This document shows, piece after piece, positions 26,639 through 34,742 of a DNA stretch of 64,000 nt. A program made the translations under genes and the position numbers. The stretch is from an uncultured Flavobacteriaceae bacterium (GTDB lineage Bacteria > Bacteroidota > Bacteroidia > Flavobacteriales > Flavobacteriaceae). Every line of letters starts with the position of its first letter. Positions within the stretch are counted from its first letter, which is position 1. The notes under the pieces were generated by a model, which worked only from the letters and a program-made list of their open reading frames with translations, did not search any database and had not been told where the DNA came from. The DNA lies in NCBI GenBank assembly GCA_947494695.1, contig CANLWB010000007.1:186001-250000 (forward strand). The letters are read 5' to 3'.

Positions 26639-28576
26639 TTATTTGGCAAGGTTGAAGGTAATGGTATAACAAGCCCCAGGGTTGGACATAATTTCTAAAG
26701 TTCCTTTGATTTGCCTTGTTAATCCCTGAATAAGTTGTATTCCTAAAGATTGACTGTTCTCGACATTAAAATTTTCAGGAAAACCTACACCAGAATCCTG
26801 AATGGTGAGCACACATTGATCTTCTTCTTTAGATGCCTTAATACTTATTTCTCCTCTAGTTTTTCCACCAAAAGCGTATTTTATACTGTTGGCTATAATT
26901 TCATTTACAATCAAACCACAAGGTACCATTCGATCCATACCCAGTTTTATATTATCTATTTCTGTAGATATTTCTATATTCTGTTCAGAAAGATTATAAC
27001 TGGTTCCAAAATAATTTAGCAAACTATCTAAATATGTTTGTAAGTTAATCATAGACAAATCGTTAGACTTATATAATCTTTCATGTATAAAAGACATGGC
27101 TTGTATTTTATCCTGAACTTCCTGCAAGATTTCCGAAGAACTTTTATTGTTACCAAACTTATGCTGTAATCTAAATAAGCTTGCTACAATTTGTAAGTTG
27201 TTTTTAACCCTGTGATGAACTTCTTTCATTAATACTTCACGGTCTTTTAAAGCCTGAGATATAACCCCATTCTTTTCTTCCAGCTTTTTATTACTAATTT
27301 GCTTGTTTTTATAAGCATAAATTAAAGATGATAAAATCATTAAGAGGGCCACTAAAGCAGTGATAAGTATGATTTGTACGGTACGCTGATTTTCATTTTC
27401 CAACGCGCTTATTTTATTTACATTTGTAAGTAATTGAATCTCCTTATCTTTACTTTCCAAATCGTATTTAGCGTGCACTTCTTTTATCTGCCTATCCTTT
27501 TCTATTGAAAATAGAGAGTCCTGTACTTCATGATATTTTAAAATATACGTGTTGCTCTTTTTATAGTCCTTTTTTCTGGCATTATACTGGTAAAGTGCTT
27601 CATATACCTTAGACAATTGCGGTAATGCTTCTATTTTTAAAGCTGTAGACAGCGCTTCGCTATAATGTGATTCGGCTTTCTTAATATCCTCCTTTTTTTC
27701 GTAAACCGTTGCCAAAAGTAAATGGTTTGAAACAACATCTTCAGAAATTCCTAATGCTATACACAATTGTAGTGCTCTATTCGAGTACCTCAAAGCATCG
27801 TCTAAATTGTTTTCCTCAATACTAATATTTGAAAGATTTGTTAATCCGGTGCTAAGAATTTCCGGCAAATCTACTCGTTCTGAAATTTCAATGGATTCCT
27901 TCAGGCTCTCTTTTGCCTTTGCATACTTTTTTTGCCTCATATACATTTCAGAAACCGCTCCCAAAATATGAGATCTAAAATATTCATTACCGGTTTTTTT
28001 TGATAAGTCCAACGCTCTGTTATAAAATAAGGAACCGTTTTCATCATCTTCCAACCTACAAGAGTAGAGAGAACCAATATTACCAACTAATACAACTACA
28101 AGATTTTCTTCATTGTACTCTTCATAAATTTTAAGTGCTTTTAGGTAATAATTCAGGGCTTTACTAAACTCACCCATTTTTACATGGGTTACTCCAATAT
28201 TTTGATAGCACTTGGCCTTTCCTACATCGAAATTCAGTTCCTCGGACACCTCCAAAGCCTTTTTATGATAGTACATGGCCTGGACATGCTCTGTTTTATC
28301 ATTATATAAATTCCCCAGTCTTAAATAAAAAAAACCGCGATGCTTGCTGTTATCGGTCTTGGTTAGCTCTAGTCCTAACTTCGCATATTCTATAGCTTTA
28401 TCAATTTTAACCTTTTCGTAGGCATTGGTTAACTCTACATAGAGCTTTATTTTTTCCTCTTTATTTGCTGTAGATAACTTTTGTTCTAAACTGTCTATCT
28501 GGGCGGTTAAAAACAGGGTAGAACATAGTAAAGAGAAACAGGTAATTTTTTTTAAAAAAAGTAATAGTCTTGCCAT
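26639..28576 (-). CDS. TPR sensor histidine kinase (HisKA_2 type)
   Basis: 645 residues. Signal peptide (about 1-27), then about 350 periplasmic residues of tetratricopeptide repeats (YVELTNAYEKVKIDKAIEYA, KCYQNIGVTHVKMGEFSKAL and others). A coiled segment leads to one transmembrane helix at about 400-420 (IILITALVALLMILSSLIYAY). The HisKA_2 phospho-acceptor region is EVHHRVKNNLQIVASLF (His454-His455), and the ATPase domain has N-box NEIIANSIKYAF and G1 box DSGVGFPENF. Partner regulator gene 28578-29312 lies 1 bp upstream in the same operon. The TPRs probably sense a periplasmic protein or peptide. Confidence 0.92.
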   Translation of the reverse strand: MARLLLFLKKITCFSLLCSTLFLTAQIDSLEQKLSTANKEEKIKLYVELTNAYEKVKIDKAIEYAKLGLELTKTDNSKHRGFFYLRLGNLYNDKTEHVQAMYYHKKALEVSEELNFDVGKAKCYQNIGVTHVKMGEFSKALNYYLKALKIYEEYNEENLVVVLVGNIGSLYSCRLEDDENGSLFYNRALDLSKKTGNEYFRSHILGAVSEMYMRQKKYAKAKESLKESIEISERVDLPEILSTGLTNLSNISIEENNLDDALRYSNRALQLCIALGISEDVVSNHLLLATVYEKKEDIKKAESHYSEALSTALKIEALPQLSKVYEALYQYNARKKDYKKSNTYILKYHEVQDSLFSIEKDRQIKEVHAKYDLESKDKEIQLLTNVNKISALENENQRTVQIILITALVALLMILSSLIYAYKNKQISNKKLEEKNGVISQALKDREVLMKEVHHRVKNNLQIVASLFRLQHKFGNNKSSSEILQEVQDKIQAMSFIHERLYKSNDLSMINLQTYLDSLLNYFGTSYNLSEQNIEISTEIDNIKLGMDRMVPCGLIVNEIIANSIKYAFGGKTRGEISIKASKEEDQCVLTIQDSGVGFPENFNVENSQSLGIQLIQGLTRQIKGTLEIMSNPGACYTITFNLAK

Positions 28577-28577
28577 A

Positions 28578-29312
28578 TTACAAAATATCTAAACGCTCCA
28601 ATAATTGATTCTTATAGGCCTTGCTTATTGGTATTTTATGTTCTTTAATAAAAACAAAGCGATTTTCTATTTTATCTATCTTGTCCAGAGCTACAAGATA
28701 AGATCTATGAATTCTCAAAAATTTATCCTGCGGTACCTTTTCGTAAAGTTCTTTTAGAAACATATTAGCTAAAATCCTCCTATCATTAGTAATAATTTGA
28801 GTATAGTTATCCATAGCTTCAACCCACAGAATATTATTAACCTTTACACTAATTAATTGAGATTTATCCTTTACAAACAATGTCTCGGATACCTTTTGGC
28901 TACTCGACATTACCATTTTTGGTTCTCTCCCTTCATGATGCTTTTGCATCGCTATTTGAATCGCAAAGGACAATTCTTTAATATTAAAGGGCTTTAATAA
29001 AAACCCAAATGGTCTGGATTGTAACGCTTCTTTAAAAGTACGATCGTCTCCATAAGCTGTAAGAAAAACGATGGGGATATTATATTTGTCGTATATATCT
29101 GCCCCCGTAACAATACCGTTTTTGTCCCCAGTTATATTAATATCTAAAACAGCCACATCGGGAACAATTTCATCTACATATTTTATTGATTCGTCGTAAC
29201 TACTTGCAATTCCAATAATGGAATATCCCAATTTTTCTAAACTTATTTTAATATCTAACGCAATAGAAAATTCATCTTCTACTATAAGTACTTTTTTACT
29301 ACTATCTACCAT
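28578..29312 (-). CDS. LytTR-family response regulator
   Basis: 244 residues. N-terminal receiver domain: VLIVEDEFSIALDIK, phospho-acceptor Asp57 in VAVLDINITGDKNG, conserved Thr/Lys in VFLTAYGD and FLLKPFNIKEL. The C-terminal LytTR DNA-binding domain starts near 145 (LISVKVNNILWVEAMDNYTQI, then PQDKFLRIHRSYLVALDKID). LytTR domains bind pairs or arrays of about 9-bp direct repeats spaced by about two helical turns. Three flanking lipoprotein genes carry such arrays. First gene of the operon with the TPR kinase (1-bp gap). A TAnnTTTG box is at 29356-29363; no repeat array precedes it, so it is probably not self-activated in the same way. Confidence 0.93.
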   Translation of the reverse strand: MVDSSKKVLIVEDEFSIALDIKISLEKLGYSIIGIASSYDESIKYVDEIVPDVAVLDINITGDKNGIVTGADIYDKYNIPIVFLTAYGDDRTFKEALQSRPFGFLLKPFNIKELSFAIQIAMQKHHEGREPKMVMSSSQKVSETLFVKDKSQLISVKVNNILWVEAMDNYTQIITNDRRILANMFLKELYEKVPQDKFLRIHRSYLVALDKIDKIENRFVFIKEHKIPISKAYKNQLLERLDIL

Positions 29313-29355
29313 AACATTTTTAAGATTTGAGAGAACTATCTAATATAGTTAACGT

Positions 29356-29363
29356 CAAAACTA
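29356..29363 (-). promoter_or_regulatory. -7 box of the LytTR-kinase operon
   Basis: CAAAACTA on the + strand is a perfect complement of TAnnTTTG, about 43 bp before the regulator start codon. The direct-repeat array of the lipoprotein promoters is absent here. Confidence 0.45.
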
Positions 29364-29408
29364 TAAAAAACCCCTTATATTGTGTCAGATTTAATACCCT
29401 AAGAAGTC

Positions 29409-29465
29409 TTAAGAAGAAGTAATTCAGCAATATAACCGTATTATTTTTGCTAAATTACTTCTTAA
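29409..29465. repeat. Imperfect inverted repeat between lipoprotein D and regulator
   Basis: TTAAGAAGAAGTAATTCAGCAA at 29409-29430 (quoted in two parts: TTAAGAAGAAG, TAATTCAGCAA) pairs with TTGCTAAATTACTTCTTAA at 29447-29465 over about 18 of 19 positions, with a 16-nt loop. It follows the stop of neither gene closely enough to assign; it may be a terminator for lipoprotein D or an mRNA stability element. Confidence 0.6.
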
Positions 29466-29547
29466 AGTATGATAATTATGTAGTTTATTTGTAAATCAAC
29501 TCTTTTTATTAAATAAAATTCAATTTTATTTAACAATTGTTAAAGTT

Positions 29548-30744
29548 TTATTTTACCACAGTCGTTTTAACATTCAAGATAAACGGATCAAAGAGATCTT
29601 CATAATGATTGGTGTTGTCTACAAGATCATTGTTATTAATTCTGGCACGAGATAAATCATATTTTGGGTTAAATACAATATCCACTTCATAATTGCCTGT
29701 TTCTACCGTACCGTCTGCCTTAACTTCTATAATTACTCGTCCCTCTTCTCCTGGTTTTATAAGGGTTCCTTGTGATATATTATAAGGAACTAAGGTCGCT
29801 TCAAAAATGTTTCCTTTATCGTCTGAAGTCTTATCTACATAATTCCTGGCTTTTATATTATGTTCTATATAATGATTTCCTTTGTGCGTCCATTTAAATG
29901 AAAACCGTCTGGTGTCTCCCTGGGTTACATCCGGAGTCGATATTTCTGTTTGCTCAAATTCAATTGGGTTTTCAAAATCTACGATGACTCTATATCTCAT
30001 TAGATTTACGGCGTTCTCAACTAATAAAACAAGCTCATTAGTATTCATAGTTCCCTGTATATTATAAGAGCTGGTAAAATCAAAACTCAAATCTGTTTCT
30101 GGGTAATCTGCAGAATCTCCTGTTCCCTGTTTGTATTTTAACGATTCTCCTTCAAATTCGATTGTTGGAACAAGGTTTTCGATATCGGTTCCCTGAGGTA
30201 CCAAAATATAGATAGCCCCTCGATTGTTAAGGTATTCTGAAATTGCTTTTGCTTCAATATCTTTGTTTAAAGATCCATTTTTACTTTGTTCAAATTTAAA
30301 ATTAGTAATCTTTACTGCTGTGCTTTCTTCCTTTGCTACAGACACTAAATACTTAATACTTTTATCTGGATCTACTTTAGAGACTATAGTATAAGCTATA
30401 ACCGTTCCAGGTTCAAAAGACTCCACCTCACCAACTTTAGGGGATATTTCAAATTTACTTTCATCAAAATTAACAGATGCTAAGCTTAAACTAAGAACAT
30501 CTGTAGTCTCTGAAACAGAAACCACAATTCTTCCTGGTTTTGTTTCAACGCCATCCTCTATTATGGGCTGATCAATATTTATATCTAAATAGGTTACTTC
30601 CGAAAGTTTGAAATCATCTAATTTCGCTTCGTTTAAATCTACTGTAGTATCTCCTTGATCAGGGGTCGTGTTGTCATCATCTGAGCTACACCCTGCTAAC
30701 AAACCCACTAACAAAAAAATACTTACTTTAAATAAATTATTCAT
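29548..30744 (-). CDS. Paralogous surface lipoprotein D
   Basis: 398 residues, a more distant member of the A/B/C family. Lipobox LLAGC with Cys19 followed by SSDDDN, a good match to the flavobacterial surface-export signal. Shared landmarks: VDLNEAKLDDFKLS near 40, PGRIVVSVSETT, the 'ITNFKFEQSKNGSL' domain start (ITDIKFEQSKN in C), LVPTIEFEGESLKYKQGTG, DLSFDF, and the end EDLFDPFILNVKTTVVK. It shows the family is older than the recent A/B/C duplication. It lies upstream of the LytTR operon on the same strand, with its own repeat-bearing promoter. Confidence 0.85.
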   Translation of the reverse strand: MNNLFKVSIFLLVGLLAGCSSDDDNTTPDQGDTTVDLNEAKLDDFKLSEVTYLDINIDQPIIEDGVETKPGRIVVSVSETTDVLSLSLASVNFDESKFEISPKVGEVESFEPGTVIAYTIVSKVDPDKSIKYLVSVAKEESTAVKITNFKFEQSKNGSLNKDIEAKAISEYLNNRGAIYILVPQGTDIENLVPTIEFEGESLKYKQGTGDSADYPETDLSFDFTSSYNIQGTMNTNELVLLVENAVNLMRYRVIVDFENPIEFEQTEISTPDVTQGDTRRFSFKWTHKGNHYIEHNIKARNYVDKTSDDKGNIFEATLVPYNISQGTLIKPGEEGRVIIEVKADGTVETGNYEVDIVFNPKYDLSRARINNNDLVDNTNHYEDLFDPFILNVKTTVVK

Positions 30745-30764
30745 AATATTATTTCTTTTGACTT

Positions 30765-30852
30765 CAAAAGTACGGGATACCCGTAGCTGAGTAAAATTAA
30801 TATGGTAAATGAACGATCTCGATTGGTGAGTAGACTAAAAAAAATGGTGAAT
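30765..30852 (-). promoter_or_regulatory. Promoter D with triple direct repeat
   Basis: -7 box at 30765-30772 (CAAAAGTA on +), exactly 29 bp, then 9-mers starting at 30802, 30823 and 30844 (ATGGTAAAT, TTGGTGAGT, ATGGTGAAT on +; 21-bp period). Surrounding sequence is unlike promoters A-C, so conservation of spacing and 9-mers alone points to function. Confidence 0.75.
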
Positions 30853-30942
30853 TGACTTTTAGAGTTTCAAATTATGGCCCCTTATTCGTTTGTTTTTCAT
30901 GTAGTTTCGTATATCCCCTGTTTATTTTACTAAATCTATTCA

Positions 30943-30984
30943 ATAAAAAAACCTCTTCTCTTTGATAAAACAAAAAAGAAGAGG
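30943..30984 (-). terminator. Terminator of the SBBP-repeat gene
   Basis: CCTCTTCT (30952-30959) pairs with AGAAGAGG (30977-30984). On the minus strand the hairpin is followed by a run of seven or more T. It lies just after the stop of the gene ending at 31009. Confidence 0.75.
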
Positions 30985-31008
30985 CTTACCATTTAGCTAA
31001 TGCAAATG

Positions 31009-32781
31009 CTATTTCTTAATAAACTTAAGCGTTTTTTGTTCTTCACCGGATGTCACCCGTACAATGTACAACCCGGAATGAAAAGATTTCACTTCGAAAT
31101 CTATACATGAATGTTTATGATATTTTCTAGATGATGACGGAACCGGCATTCCGCTCCCTCCATCTAAAATGGTAATATTCACATTATCAAGGTCCCCTTT
31201 AAATTTCGGTCCAAGGTATACGTGTATCTTATCATGGGCTGGATTGGGCATGACCCGAGAATTCCCAACTGTATCTATATCGTCATTCCCATTGCCTGGG
31301 TCTGTTTGGCTTAGTTTCCTAACAAATATATCTTCAGAACCTTCAGATGACAGGTTAAATATACCGGTGCCAGGATCGAAATCTACCGTTCCTCCAAAAA
31401 AGCCAGTTGTATACATATTTCCATTTTCATCTAAATCTATAGCATAAGCAAAATCGTTTGTGCTACCACCGGTACTCGAAGCCCAAACAAAATTTCCATT
31501 GGTATCTAGTTTTTGAATAAACGTATCTGCATCAAAAATATCTCCTGTTGATACTCCTGTAGATGCTAAGTTTGTGACACCAGGCCCTGGATCGAAATCT
31601 TGAGTTCCTAAAAAGTATCCTACCCTGTATATATTTCCTTCGGCATCTATCTTCACAGATGTATCTGGTGTCACATCTAATGCTTTGGCCCAAATTGTGT
31701 TTCCATTAGCATCTAACTTTTGCATGAATATTGTTTGCAACCATGGATATGGATTGTCTTCTTTTGATGTTAAAAGCATTTGTCCTGCTCCAGGATCAAA
31801 ATCTAAAGTTCCTTCAAACCCTCCTGTTGTAATTAGGTTATTATCTGAATCAAGAGCAATAGAAGCGCCTACATCGAATCCGGGACCTCCAATTCGTCTT
31901 ACCCAAAGTAAGTCTCCATTGGTATTTAATTTCTGAATATAAACATCTGGAAGCGGAAATGGGCTACCTGAAGAAGGTGTTGCCGTTAGAATAGTTTCTC
32001 CAGTTCCTGGATCGAAATCTACAGATTCACTAAAGTATCCTGTTCTGTATATATGTCCTGTAGGGTCTACGACCATACCCGAAGTTGGTGAAAGTGCCAT
32101 ATCCTTAGCCCAAACAAGACCTCCATTGGCATCTAATTTTTGCATAAAGAATGCTACTCCTAAATTGGATGTAGCGGTTAAAATTGCCTCATCTGGACCA
32201 GAATCGAAATCGACCGTTCCACTAAATTCACCTGCTAGATAGAGGTTACCTGTAGCATCTAACGCCAAACTTCTTCCCGAGTCATTTTTGCTCCCTCCAA
32301 CGGTATTTGTCCATAACAGGATACCGTTAGAGTCTAATTTAAGAACAAAACTATCCTGAGCCCCCTTCGAAGATAGAAGTGTTTGTTCTGGGCCTGGATT
32401 AAAATCCGCTGTACCTTCAAAAGACCCTGTTAGGTATAGATTGTTATCATTATCAATAATCATAGACGTTCCTAGGTCTTCTCCTGGACCTCCTATATGT
32501 TTAGCCCAAAGTATGTTTCCGTCAGCATCCATTTTCTGGATCAAAATATCTCGATCTCCATTTGATTTAATTGAAGGCACACTTGTTTGATTAAATTCTA
32601 ATTCGTCTTTAAAATATCCCATGATGTATACATGACCATCATGGTCTACGACGACTTCTTCTCCTTCGTCGTGAGCAGCAGATCCTGCGCTATTTGCCCA
32701 TTCAAAATTCTGGGTAAAGGCACATGTTGTAAATAAAAAAATTAAGTAGGTTTTTAACTTTAAAATGGTTGTTGTCTTCAT
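31009..32781 (-). CDS. SBBP-repeat beta-propeller T9SS protein
   Basis: 590 residues with a signal peptide (TYLIFLFTTCAFTQ). Residues about 30-500 contain about nine SBBP-type blade repeats of 50-55 residues with the pattern DADGNILWAKHIGGPGED, then LYLTGSFEGTADFNPGPE. The blades probably close a beta-propeller; the repeated DFDPGxG loops may bind Ca2+. The C-terminal 80 residues (VMPNPAHDKIHVYLGP to KTLKFIKK) are a T9SS type A-like sorting domain, although the middle is atypical. Secreted or surface-displayed; ligand unknown. Monocistronic, followed by a terminator. Confidence 0.9.
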   Translation of the reverse strand: MKTTTILKLKTYLIFLFTTCAFTQNFEWANSAGSAAHDEGEEVVVDHDGHVYIMGYFKDELEFNQTSVPSIKSNGDRDILIQKMDADGNILWAKHIGGPGEDLGTSMIIDNDNNLYLTGSFEGTADFNPGPEQTLLSSKGAQDSFVLKLDSNGILLWTNTVGGSKNDSGRSLALDATGNLYLAGEFSGTVDFDSGPDEAILTATSNLGVAFFMQKLDANGGLVWAKDMALSPTSGMVVDPTGHIYRTGYFSESVDFDPGTGETILTATPSSGSPFPLPDVYIQKLNTNGDLLWVRRIGGPGFDVGASIALDSDNNLITTGGFEGTLDFDPGAGQMLLTSKEDNPYPWLQTIFMQKLDANGNTIWAKALDVTPDTSVKIDAEGNIYRVGYFLGTQDFDPGPGVTNLASTGVSTGDIFDADTFIQKLDTNGNFVWASSTGGSTNDFAYAIDLDENGNMYTTGFFGGTVDFDPGTGIFNLSSEGSEDIFVRKLSQTDPGNGNDDIDTVGNSRVMPNPAHDKIHVYLGPKFKGDLDNVNITILDGGSGMPVPSSSRKYHKHSCIDFEVKSFHSGLYIVRVTSGEEQKTLKFIKK

Positions 32782-33618
32782 GGTTAATTTAAGAAGTATT
32801 ATTAACCCGTTGTTTATTTTGATGAAACTCTATCAATTTGAGTGAATTTTACAATTGAAATGAATGCAATTAACGCTTTAACTTAAGTTTATGCTAAGTG
32901 TTGGTTATTTAGTCTTTCGACTTTAATTTATGCCCACGCAATAGAAATACTCAGGACAAACTAAAGCGAAGTACCTAATAAGGCTATCGTAAATGTCAAT
33001 TCCAGTTACTAAATGTATTCTCGACACGCCTCCATAAATCGGGATTTACGCTAACAAACATCTAACTAGCAATTTTAAACTCTAAATGCACAACAGGTTA
33101 TTATTAATATATTAATTTGAGAATGGGCACATGATTACTTACTTCGTATTTTTAAAACAAAAATCGGGTATGATATTAATTCTTAATATGTCATAAAATC
33201 TGGTTTTTGGCAGATACCAATGCAATTAAATTATGTGCTATTAATTAGGGGAACAATGGGTAGCTTAAAGCCTCTTTTTCTGTTTTTTTTTCATATAGTG
33301 TGTACGGTTATTAGATTATTGGGTATTTAAGTTTATTAATAATGTATTTATCAGCGCCATTTATTTCTATCAGTAAAGCATGTAAAACAAACAATAGTTA
33401 TAAATGTTTAAACATAATAACTATTGAAGCTATATACCAAGACATCTTTAATTCAAACCAATAACATACCCCTAAAGATTATTACCGAATTTTTCTAAAA
33501 AGTAGATAGGGGTTATAGGGTTTTGTCACAACATCAACACAGATTGTTAATGGTAAATTTAGAACATTATTCGGCAGTAATCTTATTATCGGGAGTATGC
33601 TCACTTAAAAAGGTTTTT
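32782..33618. other. Long intergenic stretch with decayed sequence
   Basis: About 840 bp with no supportable gene. It contains a 35-bp palindrome (33392-33426), an ACCCCTA/TAGGGGT hairpin (about 33467-33518) and the downstream side of an orphan promoter. AT-rich and full of stops in all frames; it looks like the remains of a lost gene region. Confidence 0.5.
33392..33426. repeat. 35-bp near-perfect palindrome
   Basis: Outer arms CAATAGTTAT (33392-33401) and ATAACTATTG (33417-33426) are exact inverted copies. Inside them ATGTTTAAACAT (33404-33415) is a perfect 12-bp palindrome. Confidence 0.7.
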
Positions 33619-33720
33619 CATGTTTTTTTATTTCAATATATCATTTTACAGCATATGAAAGAAATTAAAATGGTGAGTCATTCATTTAAATTGGTGAATG
33701 ATTCAAAAGGCATGGTAAGT
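33619..33720 (-). promoter_or_regulatory. Orphan triple-repeat promoter with gene remnant
   Basis: 9-mers starting at 33670, 33691 and 33712 (ATGGTGAGT, TTGGTGAAT, ATGGTAAGT on +) have the exact 21-bp period of promoters A-D. At the matching distance (33633-33640) the -7 box is degenerate (TATATTGA on minus). The minus-strand ATG at 33619-33621 opens MKNLFK and then TGA; compare MNNLFKVS of lipoprotein D. It is probably the front end of a lost fifth family member. Confidence 0.6.
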
Positions 33721-33762
33721 TATCCAATAAAGCAAGATTGGATATTATAATTAATATCCGAA

Positions 33763-34338
33763 TTAGTTAGGGGAAGGAACAAATCGCTTTAAAAGATACG
33801 TTCCAAGTTTGTAAAATATAAAGCCAGAGATGGCACCAAATGTTAATCCGCAAACAATATCTAACGGATAATGCACGCCAACATAAATACGACTATAGGC
33901 TACTACGGCACTCCAGAAAAGTAATATAAATATGAGTTTTTTATAATACGATCGTAGCATTAAACCTGCAAAAACAGCCGCCGCCATGGAGTTCGATGAG
34001 TGTCCTGAAAAGAATCCGTATTTCCCACATCTTACAGCAATAAATCGCATTTGATCAATGAGATTAGCTTCTCCGCAAGGTCTTGGACGTTGAAATCCCC
34101 GTTTAAATACGTTTGTGATTTGATCTGTAAATGTGATCATTAATGCCACCACTACCACAAAAACGAGTAATGATTTCAGCCCATATTTTTTATAGAGTAA
34201 AAACAATAAGATAGCATACAAAGGAATAAAAGTTAATTTATGCGTAATAATTAACCATAAATTATCCCAGGGCTCAGATCCTAAATTGTTTAAAAAAAGA
34301 AATAATTCGGTGTCGCGTTCAAGAAGTGTTTCAATCAT
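33763..34338 (-). CDS. PAP2-family membrane phosphatase
   Basis: 191 residues with about five transmembrane helices. The three phosphatase motifs are KRGFQRPRP (about 78-86), SGHSSNS with the catalytic His, and SRIYVGVHYPLD with the second catalytic His. Members remove phosphate from lipid or isoprenoid phosphates such as undecaprenyl pyrophosphate or phosphatidic acid, with the active site facing the periplasm. The 75-residue acidic protein gene lies 11 bp upstream on the same strand, so they may be co-transcribed. Confidence 0.9.
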   Translation of the reverse strand: MIETLLERDTELFLFLNNLGSEPWDNLWLIITHKLTFIPLYAILLFLLYKKYGLKSLLVFVVVVALMITFTDQITNVFKRGFQRPRPCGEANLIDQMRFIAVRCGKYGFFSGHSSNSMAAAVFAGLMLRSYYKKLIFILLFWSAVVAYSRIYVGVHYPLDIVCGLTFGAISGFIFYKLGTYLLKRFVPSPN

Positions 34339-34349
34339 TTTTAAAGGTG

Positions 34350-34577
34350 CTAATCTTCGTATTTTGCAATTTCGCTATCGTAGAATTCGGTGGCTAATGT
34401 AATAGCATTTTCTGTTTCGGCTGCAAGTTCTTTTTGATCCTCTGCATCAAAATCTTCAAACCACTCCACATCATCATTCTCTAAGTTTATAATAAACCTG
34501 GGGAATTCGGTATGAATTACAAAAATGGCATTAGGGTATGCTGTATTATCGCCTAATATAAATTTTGGAAGGGTCAT
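34350..34577 (-). CDS. Small acidic conserved flavobacterial protein
   Basis: 75 residues, strongly acidic, no signal peptide or membrane segment: MTLPKFILGDNTAYPNAIFV, then a short beta region (HTEFPRFIINLENDDVEWFE) and an acidic helix (EDQKELAAETENAITLATEF). I recall similar small proteins in other Flavobacteriaceae but no function. The coding frame uses ordinary codons for this genome and is the only good frame here. First of a possible two-gene unit with the PAP2 gene. Confidence 0.75.
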   Translation of the reverse strand: MTLPKFILGDNTAYPNAIFVIHTEFPRFIINLENDDVEWFEDFDAEDQKELAAETENAITLATEFYDSEIAKYED

Positions 34578-34742
34578 TTTTTAAAGCTTTAAAATATTAT
34601 AAATGCATAGGTTAGGTTCTTATTCCCTAGTCTGCTGGTTTAACGTCTCTTCTTCATTAAAAATTTTTAAACCAGTTCAATGACAAACATAATCGTTTTT
34701 TTCTGTTTTTTAAACCTTATTACCAATAAGTATGACTTTTCT

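Noticed and set aside
33550-33558. ATGGTAAAT as a further LytTR-type site
   Set aside because: A single isolated match with no 21-bp partner.
33523-33750. A 75-codon + strand frame over the orphan repeat array
   Set aside because: It covers the 21-bp repeats, which explains the repeated codons; the start is TTG with no promoter box.
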